From positions 1 to 6,863 of the forward strand of contig BNVH01000122.1 of NCBI GenBank assembly GCA_025997955.1: DNA of 6,863 nucleotides, written 5' to 3'. Origin of the DNA: Synergistales bacterium (lineage in GTDB: Bacteria > Synergistota > Synergistia > Synergistales > Aminobacteriaceae). Positions 1 through 4,750 of the stretch are shown piece by piece (the first letter of the stretch is position 1; the number at the start of each line of letters is the position of its first letter). The translations under genes and the position numbers were made by a program. The notes under the pieces are model-generated. The model was not told the DNA's origin. It ran no database searches and saw only the letters and a program-made list of their open reading frames with translations.

Positions 1-114
1 GAAGCTAAAAAGGCTTTTGAGGTCGCCCGTAGAATGCTGTCTCGCAATATGTCCGTCAGCGACATTATCGACGTGACAGGTCTAGGCGAGGACGATATTC
101 TGAGTTTAAGCTAA
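1..114 (+). CDS. C-terminal end of an Rpn/PD-(D/E)XK-nuclease-like protein (copy A, 5' end outside window)
   Basis: An open frame runs from the first base to a TAA at 112-114 and gives 37 residues. These match the last 37 residues encoded by copy C (1567-1680) exactly; the coding base changes are silent (codons at 40-42 and 52-54). The tail reads as a helix with AKKAFEVARRML, then a helix-turn-helix-like end with SVSDIIDVTGLGEDDI. This kind of tail is common at the C-terminus of Rpn/YhgA-like and related PD-(D/E)XK 'putative transposase' proteins. The catalytic part would lie upstream and cannot be seen, so it is unknown whether this copy is a full gene. The frame is followed by a rho-independent terminator. 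The convergent hicB gene ends 79 bp further on. Confidence 0.6.
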   Translation, partial: EAKKAFEVARRMLSRNMSVSDIIDVTGLGEDDILSLS

Positions 115-177
115 AACGACATGACGCGGCCGACGTAGCCCCGCGCCGTAGCGAGAAGTTCGAGGGCGGGGCTTTGT
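1..177 (+). repeat. Direct repeat copy A (protein tail plus terminator)
   Basis: This stretch matches 1001-1177 with five differences (41, 42, 120, 128, 160) and 1567-1743 with five (42, 54, 120, 128, 160). The match stops just after the terminator T-run. The left limit is set by the window edge, so the repeat may extend further. Confidence 0.95.
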
Positions 178-178
178 T
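137..178 (+). terminator. Rho-independent terminator after copy A
   Basis: The arms AGCCCCGC (137-144) and GCGGGGCT (166-173) form a perfect 8-bp G+C-rich stem with a 21-nt loop, followed by TTTGTTT. It lies 23 nt after the copy A stop. The T-run is only on the plus side. Read from the opposite strand the hairpin has no U tail, so it is a poor terminator for hicB, which ends 15 bp away. Confidence 0.75.
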
Positions 179-192
179 TAAAATTCGCCTTG

Positions 193-606
193 TTACGGAC
201 GCGATAAATTCAACTCTCTTTGGATGGCGTTTTGGAGCAGAAGCGACACATTGACGTCGATTCTCTTCTTGAGTTCATCTTCCATCCATGCGGGAATGGT
301 CAGAGTTTTTTTAACGGCCTTTTGGCTGTGCTCGCGCCTTGTCTCCGGCATTGACGCTACGACTATTTGAACAATATCATCGCCGCTGGCCTCAATGTCT
401 TTCAGTTTTGTAGGTGTTGGGATAACGTCATTTTCCTTCTCCCTAAAATACATCACATCTTCGAGGACATATCTTGCCTCAAGAATTGCCTCTTCGAGAG
501 TAGGCGCGGACGTAAAGCAGTTGTCGATGTCGGGAAAGCGTACTTCCCAGCCGTCCCCGTCGGTGAAAAAAATAGCTGGATACGAATAAATGTCAGGGCG
601 TTTCAT
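193..606 (-). CDS. hicB: HicB-family antitoxin
   Basis: This 137-residue protein is the likely antitoxin that neutralises the HicA-like protein encoded just upstream and represses their shared promoter. Residues 3-66 look like the HicB N-terminal fold, with YPAIFF, then GWEVRFPDIDNC, then a helix TLEEAILEARYVLEDV, ending near VIPTPT. Residues 98-133 begin KKTLTIPAWMEDELKKR and continue with a second helix containing SLLLQNAIQREL. This strand-helix-helix layout resembles the ribbon-helix-helix DNA-binding end seen in many HicB proteins. The ATG at 606 has a strong AGGAGG (620-615) 8 nt before it, and that site overlaps the hicA stop codon. The toxin-then-antitoxin order is the usual one for hicAB. 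The gene is more A+T-rich than the operon to the right, which fits horizontal acquisition. The family call is from recognisable sequence features, not a search. Confidence 0.85.
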   Translation of the reverse strand: MKRPDIYSYPAIFFTDGDGWEVRFPDIDNCFTSAPTLEEAILEARYVLEDVMYFREKENDVIPTPTKLKDIEASGDDIVQIVVASMPETRREHSQKAVKKTLTIPAWMEDELKKRIDVNVSLLLQNAIQRELNLSRP

Positions 607-619
607 AGCTTATGCCTCC

Positions 620-811
620 TCAATCTTCTATCTCAAGGCGCTTCTTGATGTTTGAAAGCAATCCTGTTTTTATCTTGTTTGGAATCGGAAAAGATTGACA
701 GCCTTCTTTACTTACCATGACATGGCTACCCTTTCCCCTTCCTATGTTTACAATCCACCCTTTTTCTAACGCTATTTTAATAAGCTCTCTTTGGTTGTAA
801 TATTTACCCAC
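620..811 (-). CDS. hicA: HicA-family mRNA interferase toxin
   Basis: HicA proteins are small double-stranded-RNA-binding-fold toxins that cleave mRNA and depend on one conserved histidine. Here the hallmark is GRGKGSHVMV, whose histidine (residue 30 from the start chosen) follows GS as in the family. It is preceded by a helix QRELIKIALEKGW and followed by a turn and terminal helix containing GLLSNIKKRL. I chose the GTG at 811 because GGAGAGG (824-818) lies 6 nt before it. This gives 63 residues, close to the usual HicA size, with a leader of about 30 nt. An in-frame ATG at 838 would give 72 residues but has no Shine-Dalgarno sequence and would be nearly leaderless from the predicted promoter. 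The hicB ATG follows after 13 bp, so the two genes form one transcript. Confidence 0.8.
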   Translation of the reverse strand: MGKYYNQRELIKIALEKGWIVNIGRGKGSHVMVSKEGCQSFPIPNKIKTGLLSNIKKRLEIED

Positions 812-847
812 GCCGATCCTCTCCCCAGCAAAAAGCATAACATATAT

Positions 848-875
848 TTAATACGTTTCAATACGTATTTATCAA
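848..875 (-). promoter_or_regulatory. Predicted hicAB promoter
   Basis: On the minus strand TTGATA (875-870) is separated by 16 bp from TATTAA (853-848). The start of transcription would fall near 841, about 30 nt before the GTG chosen for hicA. The -10 is only a moderate match to consensus, but no better candidate lies between the hairpin at 908-935 and hicA. Confidence 0.45.
850..869. promoter_or_regulatory. Operator-like tandem repeat in the hicAB promoter
   Basis: AATACGTTT (850-858) and AATACGTATT (860-869) are direct repeats 10 bp apart, about one helical turn. The second is a perfect 10-bp palindrome. They occupy the -10 and the spacer of the predicted hicAB promoter, where a ribbon-helix-helix antitoxin such as HicB would be expected to bind. 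Binding itself is inferred. Confidence 0.4.
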
Positions 876-907
876 GTTGCTTCAGACGTAATCACTGTAT
901 TTGATGG

Positions 908-935
908 TAGAGACGCATATGCCCATGCGTCTCTA
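908..935. repeat. REP-like perfect hairpin element
   Basis: TAGAGACGCAT (908-918) and ATGCGTCTCTA (925-935) form an 11-bp perfect stem around a 6-nt loop. Neither side has a T-run, so it is not a standard terminator. The TAGAGACGC...GCGTCTCTA pattern resembles short palindromic repeats scattered through some bacterial genomes. It lies directly before the remains of copy B (homology from about 941) and behind the hicAB promoter. Confidence 0.6.
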
Positions 936-940
936 TAATA

Positions 941-1114
941 AGAGAAATTCATATACGCGACGCGTGAGAGGAGGGCTTAGAGAAGGGCTTAGAAGAGGGC
1001 GAAGCTAAAAAGGCTTTTGAGGTCGCCCGTAGAATGCTGTACCGCAATATGTCCGTCAGCGACATTATCGACGTGACAGGTCTAGGCGAGGACGATATTC
1101 TGAGTTTAAGCTAA
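941..1114 (+). pseudogene. Decayed C-terminal fragment of the Rpn/PD-(D/E)XK-nuclease-like gene (copy B)
   Basis: Reading in the copy C frame, codons from 941 give REIHIRDA, then TGA at 965-967, then EEGLEKGLEEGEAKK and the same tail to a TAA at 1112-1114. Copy C has REIFIQEAREEGL at the matching place (from 1495), so an arginine codon (AGA in copy C) has become a stop. Copy B also lacks one 12-bp EEGL unit and has tyrosine instead of serine at codon 1040-1042. No start codon with a ribosome binding site lies before the tail; the first in-frame ATG is deep inside it, at 1034. Nothing of the nuclease domain is present. Identity to copy C is about 67% over 941-967 but nearly complete downstream. 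Confidence 0.75.
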
Positions 1115-1181
1115 AACGATATGACGCAGCCGACGTAGCCCCGCGCCGTAGCGAGAAGTCCGAGGGCGGGGCTTTGTGTTT
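967..1181 (+). repeat. Direct repeat copy B (protein tail plus terminator)
   Basis: This 215-bp stretch differs from 1533-1747 at three positions (970, 1041, 1054). Identity ends within the T-run after the terminator. Together with copy A it brackets the hicAB genes as direct repeats 1000 bp apart. Confidence 0.95.
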
Positions 1182-1182
1182 T
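1137..1182 (+). terminator. Rho-independent terminator after copy B
   Basis: It has the same 8-bp stem as the other copies (1137-1144 with 1166-1173) and a 21-nt loop, followed by TTTGTGTTTT. It insulates the next transcription unit, whose promoter is at 1211-1219. Confidence 0.75.
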
Positions 1183-1210
1183 CGTGCCTTAGTCCACCCT
1201 TAGCGTAACA

Positions 1211-1219
1211 TGATATAAT
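1211..1219 (+). promoter_or_regulatory. Extended -10 promoter of the copy C gene
   Basis: TGATATAAT is a perfect extended -10 (TGnTATAAT). No good -35 hexamer lies 16-18 bp before it, which is tolerated by extended -10 promoters. The transcript would start near 1226 and carry a leader of about 50 nt to the GGAGGT (1265-1270) and the ATG at 1278. Confidence 0.55.
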
Positions 1220-1277
1220 TTTGCGTGATCCGCATTAAATAACTTAATATTTAGTGTTGAATTTGGAGGTATTCACA

Positions 1278-1404
1278 ATGCCATGAGCGACAAGCGGACG
1301 GCTTAGCCGAAAAACGCGAAGAGTACGCACTCGTACTCGCTGGTATACTGAGAGAGCGAGACTATCCGAGTGAGACAAAATATATAATACGCGACTTTGT
1401 CGGG
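1278..1404 (+). pseudogene. Remnant 5' part of the copy C nuclease-like gene (start kept, N-terminal domain lost)
   Basis: GGAGGT (1265-1270) sits 7 nt before the ATG at 1278, and a second ATG follows at 1283. The first frame stops after two codons (TGA 1284-1286). The second gives MSDKRTA and stops at TAG 1304-1306. The frame that continues into the tail is open from 1261 but has no ATG before 1405. Its reading from about 1300 (LAEKREEYALVLAGILRERDY) looks like the middle of a nuclease-tail protein. The simplest reading is that an internal deletion near 1303 joined the start of the gene, out of frame, to its later part, removing the PD-(D/E)XK domain. The full-length relative is not in the window, so the deletion is inferred. 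Confidence 0.55.
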
Positions 1405-1680
1405 ATGATATTGCGGTTGTCTAAAAAAGACATCACGCCTCAGTTCAGAAAGGAGTGGAGGACTATGGAGTGGGTTCCGATTGAAGAGGTTCAGCGTGAG
1501 ATTTTTATACAAGAGGCGAGAGAAGAGGGCTTAGAAGAGGGCTTAGAGAAGGGCTTAGAAGAGGGCGAAGCTAAAAAGGCTTTTGAGGTCGCCCGTAGAA
1601 TGCTGTCCCGCAATATGTCTGTCAGCGACATTATCGACGTGACAGGTCTAGGCGAGGACGATATTCTGAGTTTAAGCTAA
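1405..1680 (+). CDS. C-terminal part of an Rpn/PD-(D/E)XK-nuclease-like protein (copy C), possibly made as a short protein
   Basis: The first in-frame ATG gives 91 residues. The chain has a region with MILRLSKKDITPQFRKEW, a segment MEWVPIEEVQREIFIQEA, a highly charged helix of nearly four EEGL-type repeats (codons 1522-1566), and the AKKAFEVARRML...DVTGLGEDDI tail. Such Glu/Gly/Leu/Lys repeats before a terminal helix-turn-helix-like end are typical of Rpn and related 'putative transposase' proteins. No PD-(D/E)XK catalytic residues are present, so it cannot be a nuclease. The ATG at 1405 has no ribosome binding site. The ATG at 1465 has AGGAG (1451-1455) 9 nt before it and would give 71 residues, which makes it the better start. 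It is either residue of a broken gene or a real small protein. The family call is moderately sure; expression is unknown. Confidence 0.55.
   Translation: MILRLSKKDITPQFRKEWRTMEWVPIEEVQREIFIQEAREEGLEEGLEKGLEEGEAKKAFEVARRMLSRNMSVSDIIDVTGLGEDDILSLS
1451..1467 (+). promoter_or_regulatory. Internal Shine-Dalgarno and ATG within copy C
   Basis: AGGAG (1451-1455) lies 9 nt before an in-frame ATG (1465-1467), with a second GGAGG (1457-1461) in between. This is the best translation start in the frame and would yield only the repeat-rich tail of 71 residues. Confidence 0.45.
1522..1566 (+). repeat. 12-bp tandem repeat encoding EEGL units
   Basis: GAAGAGGGCTTA and close variants run for 3.75 units, encoding EEGLEEGLEKGLEEG. 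Copy B has only 2.75 units (968-1000). The period is a multiple of three, so unit gain or loss keeps the frame. Confidence 0.85.
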
Positions 1681-1747
1681 AACGATATGACGCAGCCGAC
1701 GTAGCCCCGCGCCGTAGCGAGAAGTCCGAGGGCGGGGCTTTGTGTTT
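1533..1747 (+). repeat. Direct repeat copy C (protein tail plus terminator)
   Basis: It matches 967-1181 with three differences and 1-177 (from 1567) with five. It is the most downstream copy, and the right-hand operon begins just after it. Confidence 0.95.
1703..1747 (+). terminator. Rho-independent terminator after copy C
   Basis: The stem is 1703-1710 with 1732-1739, with the same 21-nt loop as the other copies, followed by TTTGTGTTT. It separates the accessory region from the pdxA promoter, which starts 27 bp later. Confidence 0.75.
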
Positions 1748-1773
1748 GCGCGCTGTTAGCCGATACCGCACTA

Positions 1774-1803
1774 TTGACAAAGAGATTCGTTTTGACTTAC
1801 TAT
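1774..1803 (+). promoter_or_regulatory. Predicted promoter of the pdxA operon
   Basis: A perfect -35 TTGACA (1774-1779) is followed after 18 bp by TACTAT (1798-1803), a 4 of 6 match to the -10. Transcription would start near 1810 and leave a leader of about 60 nt. An alternative is TTGACT (1792-1797) with TAAATA (1815-1820). No operator or riboswitch-like structure was recognised in the leader. Confidence 0.5.
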
Positions 1804-1868
1804 AAAAGGGTTCGTAAATAATTGAATAGCAACAAAATTTGGTCATTGTCTGAAAAAGGGAGCATAAA

Positions 1869-2900
1869 ATGAAACCTGTCATAGGAATTACCATGGGCGA
1901 CCCCTCCGGCGTCGGTCCCGAAATAACGGTGAAAGCGCTGAGGCGCGACGGATTGTACAAAAAATGCGTTCCTATTGTGATAGGGGACTACGAGGCGCTT
2001 CGTGAGGCTAACGAGTTCTCCCATACAGCGCTTGCGCTTCGGGAGATTGCTTCTCCAAGCGACGCGAAAGGTGAGTACGGCACAGTCGACTATATAAACC
2101 TCGGCTATCTGAAGCCGGGCAGTTTTGAATATAAAAAGGTGCAGCGTCTGACGGGAGAGGCTTCGTTTCAATACGTCGTAAAGGGCATAGACCTCGCCAT
2201 GAAAAAAGAGCTTCACGCCGTCGTCACGGGCCCTATCAACAAAGAGGCCATAAACTTAGCGGGACATCACTACAGCGGACACACCGAGATATTCGGCGAT
2301 TATACTCACACCAAGGATTACGCCATGCTCCTCTTGGGCGGTACAATCAAAGTTATACACGTGACCACGCACTGCTCCATGAGAGACGCCTGCGACAGAA
2401 TTAAGAAGGATAGGGTGCTTTCCGTGATAAAGTTGGCTCACGAGGGACTAAAGCTCATGGATTACGAAAACCCCAAAATAGGCGTAGCCGGCCTCAACGC
2501 CCACGCGTCGGAAAACGGCCTCTTCGGCTGGGAAGAAGAGCGCGAAATATCGCCCGCCATAGAGGAAGCCAAGTCGCTCGGCATAAATGTTGAAGGTCCC
2601 GTGCCGCCGGATACTGTCTTTGTCAAATGCGCCGCCGGTCAGTACGACGTGGTGGTGGCGATGTATCACGACCAGGGGCACATCCCTCTGAAGCTCGTCG
2701 GTTTCAAGCTCGACATAGCTACGAACCGTTATTCTTCTATGAGTGGAGTCAATTCGACAATAGGATTGCCGATAATTCGCACGTCGGTGGACCACGGGAC
2801 GGCTTTCGGGAAGGCCGGAGAGGGCCGGGCAAACGAGGAGAGCCTTGTGGACGCCATAGACGTTGCGGTAGTTATGGCGAAGAACAAGTTTGACATATAG
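1869..2900 (+). CDS. pdxA: 4-hydroxythreonine-4-phosphate dehydrogenase family protein (PdxA)
   Basis: PdxA oxidises 4-phosphohydroxy-L-threonine with NAD(P)+ in the DXP-dependent route to pyridoxal phosphate. The 343-residue length is close to the roughly 330 usual for the family. The N-terminus IGITMGDPSGVGPEI is the family signature. HTEIF at 138-142 supplies substrate contacts. The three metal-binding histidines appear as H168 (TTHCS), H212 (NAHAS) and H267 (YHDQGH), in the same order and spacing as in E. coli PdxA. GLPIIRTSVDHGTAF at 299-313 is the conserved C-terminal block. GGGAG (1858-1862) lies 6 nt before the ATG. It is the first gene of the operon, with moxR starting 3 bp after the stop. 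PdxA2-type enzymes acting on phosphorylated threonate or erythronate are close relatives and cannot be excluded. No partner kinase of that pathway is nearby. Confidence 0.9.
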   Translation: MKPVIGITMGDPSGVGPEITVKALRRDGLYKKCVPIVIGDYEALREANEFSHTALALREIASPSDAKGEYGTVDYINLGYLKPGSFEYKKVQRLTGEASFQYVVKGIDLAMKKELHAVVTGPINKEAINLAGHHYSGHTEIFGDYTHTKDYAMLLLGGTIKVIHVTTHCSMRDACDRIKKDRVLSVIKLAHEGLKLMDYENPKIGVAGLNAHASENGLFGWEEEREISPAIEEAKSLGINVEGPVPPDTVFVKCAAGQYDVVVAMYHDQGHIPLKLVGFKLDIATNRYSSMSGVNSTIGLPIIRTSVDHGTAFGKAGEGRANEESLVDAIDVAVVMAKNKFDI

Positions 2901-2903
2901 ACA

Positions 2904-3833
2904 GTGAACATATTTAACCCCCAAATCAAAAACGCGCTCACTCAGATGTCGTCTGTGCTGCACGGCAAAGACGACGCCTTAGTGAAAGTCTTGGCCTGCA
3001 TTTTTTCAGGTGGGCATCTTCTGTTGGAGGACCTGCCCGGGCTTGGCAAGACCACTCTGGCAATAGCGGTGGCCCGTCTCTTGGGCTTGAAATTCGGGCG
3101 CGTTCAGTGCACAAACGACCTTTTGCCCACCGACGTGACAGGTCTCAATATATTTAAAATGGAAAAGGGCGAGTTCGAGTTTCACGCGGGCCCCGTCTTC
3201 AACAATTTAGTATTGGTCGACGAAATAAACCGCGCCACGCCAAAGACGCAAAGCGCCCTACTTGAGGCGATGGGAGAGGAGCAGGCCACTATCGACGGCG
3301 TCACGTACCGGCTTCCCAAGCCCTTTTTCGTCGTGGCCACGCAAAACCCAGTGGAGCACTCCGGGACGTTTCCCTTGCCAGAGTCTCAGATGGACAGATT
3401 TATGATGAAAGTTTCGATAGGATACCCGCGACGCGCGGCCGAGCGTGAAATTTTGCGCGTCGGAAGCCGCAAGGATGAGATAGACACGCTTCCGGCCATC
3501 TTCAGCCCGGAGGAGATTGTACTCACCCAGAAGGCGATAGAGAAAAACATCAAAGTCTCAGACAATATATTGGACTACGTGTTGGAGGTGACTGAGAAGA
3601 CGCGCGCCAATCCTAACATCGCGGCCGGCATATCGACGCGCGGCGCCATGTCTCTGCTCGCCGCCTCGAAGACCGTTGCTTGGATGCAGGCGCGCGAATA
3701 CGTCTTGCCGGAGGACGTCAAGGAGGTGGCAATGGACGTGCTGGTGCATCGCATACAGTTGCGTCAGGGCGCCGAGAGCGTCAAAAAAGAGGTTCTGCGC
3801 GCCATTTTTCAGGAAGTGCCGACGATAGTATGA
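2904..3833 (+). CDS. MoxR-family AAA+ ATPase
   Basis: This is a 309-residue cytoplasmic ATPase of the MoxR group, which is thought to act as a chaperone in assembling or activating partner proteins. The Walker A motif is LPGLGKTT at 44-51 and Walker B is LVLVDEINRA at 102-111. ATQNP at 145-149 is sensor 1. PESQMDRF at 159-166 carries the arginine-finger region, and GISTRGAMSLL at 242-252 the sensor 2 arginine. Blocks such as GGHLLLEDLPG and NDLLPTDVTG are typical of MoxR. The start is GTG at 2904, three bases after the pdxA stop, with no clear Shine-Dalgarno sequence, so translation is probably coupled to pdxA. An ATG at 2946 would cut off part of the first helix. The stop overlaps the DUF58 start codon. 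No von Willebrand A partner is present in the window. Confidence 0.92.
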   Translation: MNIFNPQIKNALTQMSSVLHGKDDALVKVLACIFSGGHLLLEDLPGLGKTTLAIAVARLLGLKFGRVQCTNDLLPTDVTGLNIFKMEKGEFEFHAGPVFNNLVLVDEINRATPKTQSALLEAMGEEQATIDGVTYRLPKPFFVVATQNPVEHSGTFPLPESQMDRFMMKVSIGYPRRAAEREILRVGSRKDEIDTLPAIFSPEEIVLTQKAIEKNIKVSDNILDYVLEVTEKTRANPNIAAGISTRGAMSLLAASKTVAWMQAREYVLPEDVKEVAMDVLVHRIQLRQGAESVKKEVLRAIFQEVPTIV

Positions 3834-4750
3834 GCAACCCCCCCGGCTTCAAGTCATGGAAGCGCGTAATCAGACTGCGCGGCGCGGGGGCGGTCTATAT
3901 CGCCATCACGATAATCCTCGGAGTGACGGCGGTAAACAGCTCTAACAACCTCCTTTATCTCACTACGACCGTGCTGTTGGGGTATTTGCTGAGCTCAGGC
4001 GTAGCAGGACGGCGCAACATACGCGGCGCTTCGGTTTCGCTGACTTTCCCCGACGAAGTCTACGCTCACGTCCCATGCCCCGTCTTGGTGAAAGTGCGTA
4101 ATAAAAACCGCTTCTCATCCCTTTTTCTTATAGACGTGTCCATGCCGGGATTATCAGAAAAGAGCGCTTTTTTTGCTATAGTCCCTCCGGGGCAGACCGA
4201 GAGCAGAGATATATTCGTCACTTTTACATCGAGAGGAGAGCAAGCGGTGGACGACGGCGTCATCAGGCTGTCTTCCGTCTACCCGTTCAACTTTTTCGAG
4301 CGAAGCTGGCCTACGAGCTGCGTTTTTGACGTGACGGTCTTTCCCTATCCCTTGCGCTGCGAGCGTTCTGCCGTCTTTGCGTCTTCGGACGACGACGAAG
4401 GAGAGGACAAGAGCGCGCCTATAGGGGACACGGACGTCGTTGGGGTGAGATCTTACGAGGAAGGGGACTCTATGAAACGAATACACTGGAAGTCGTCGGC
4501 TCGCACCGGAAAGCTGAAGACGCGCCTCTACGAGGGAGCGTCCGCGCGCGAGGCGCAAATAATCGACTTAGACAGGCTTCTCGCGGCTGAGACGGAACGA
4601 GGGCTTTCTATGGCGGCGTGGACTGTCGCCGAGTCCATGAAGTCGGCCACGCCCGTTGGGATGAGCTATCGCGGCTTCATTATCCCTCCGGCGACGGAGA
4701 GGCCTCACAAACTCGACCTTCTGAGGAGGTTAGCTGTACATGCCGACTGA
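3830..4750 (+). CDS. DUF58 domain-containing membrane-associated protein
   Basis: The 306-residue product starts with an ATG that overlaps the moxR TGA by four bases (ATGA). Two hydrophobic segments at about 20-36 and 41-57 should anchor it in the membrane, with the rest forming a large soluble part. The DUF58 signature runs at about 205-236: GVRSYEEGDSMKRIHW followed by KSSARTGKL, with the expected V, R, Y, GD, IHW and AR positions. A run of acidic residues (SSDDDEGED, 186-193) lies just before it. The biochemical role of DUF58 proteins is not established. They are routinely encoded between a MoxR ATPase and a transglutaminase or Bat-type proteins, which suggests a shared complex. There is no good ribosome binding site at the usual distance, which fits coupling to moxR. 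An upstream in-frame extension to 3680 exists but would overlap moxR by 150 bp and is unlikely. Confidence 0.9.
   Translation: MSNPPGFKSWKRVIRLRGAGAVYIAITIILGVTAVNSSNNLLYLTTTVLLGYLLSSGVAGRRNIRGASVSLTFPDEVYAHVPCPVLVKVRNKNRFSSLFLIDVSMPGLSEKSAFFAIVPPGQTESRDIFVTFTSRGEQAVDDGVIRLSSVYPFNFFERSWPTSCVFDVTVFPYPLRCERSAVFASSDDDEGEDKSAPIGDTDVVGVRSYEEGDSMKRIHWKSSARTGKLKTRLYEGASAREAQIIDLDRLLAAETERGLSMAAWTVAESMKSATPVGMSYRGFIIPPATERPHKLDLLRRLAVHAD

Noticed and set aside
367..648. Plus-strand open frames opposite hicB
   Set aside because: The minus-strand hicB has domain features and a strong ribosome binding site. The plus-strand frames have neither.
908..935. Hairpin considered as a terminator for hicAB or copy B
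   Set aside because: It lies upstream of both, and no T-run follows on either strand.
1522..1566. Short tandem repeats considered as a CRISPR array
   Set aside because: The units are 12 bp, contiguous and in frame, with no spacers. They are coding repeats.
1..1747. The three repeats considered as ends of an insertion sequence or composite transposon
   Set aside because: They are direct repeats containing gene tails and terminators, with no inverted ends, no target-site duplication that I could see, and no transposase gene between them.
1800..2216. A 138-codon open frame on the minus strand over the pdxA promoter and 5' end
   Set aside because: It overlaps a well-supported gene and its promoter. 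It has no ribosome binding site or family features that I could see.
2448..2963. A 171-codon open frame on the minus strand
   Set aside because: It lies opposite pdxA and the start of moxR, whose conserved motifs are clear. The translation has no recognisable domain and looks like a mirror of G+C-rich codons.
3680..3829. Longer N-terminus for the DUF58 protein
   Set aside because: It would overlap moxR by 150 bp. The ATG at 3830 overlaps the moxR stop in the classic coupled form and leads straight to the expected membrane segments.
4154..4558. A 134-codon minus-strand frame opposite the DUF58 gene
   Set aside because: It is an arginine-rich shadow frame with no motif. The DUF58 signature on the plus strand explains the sequence.
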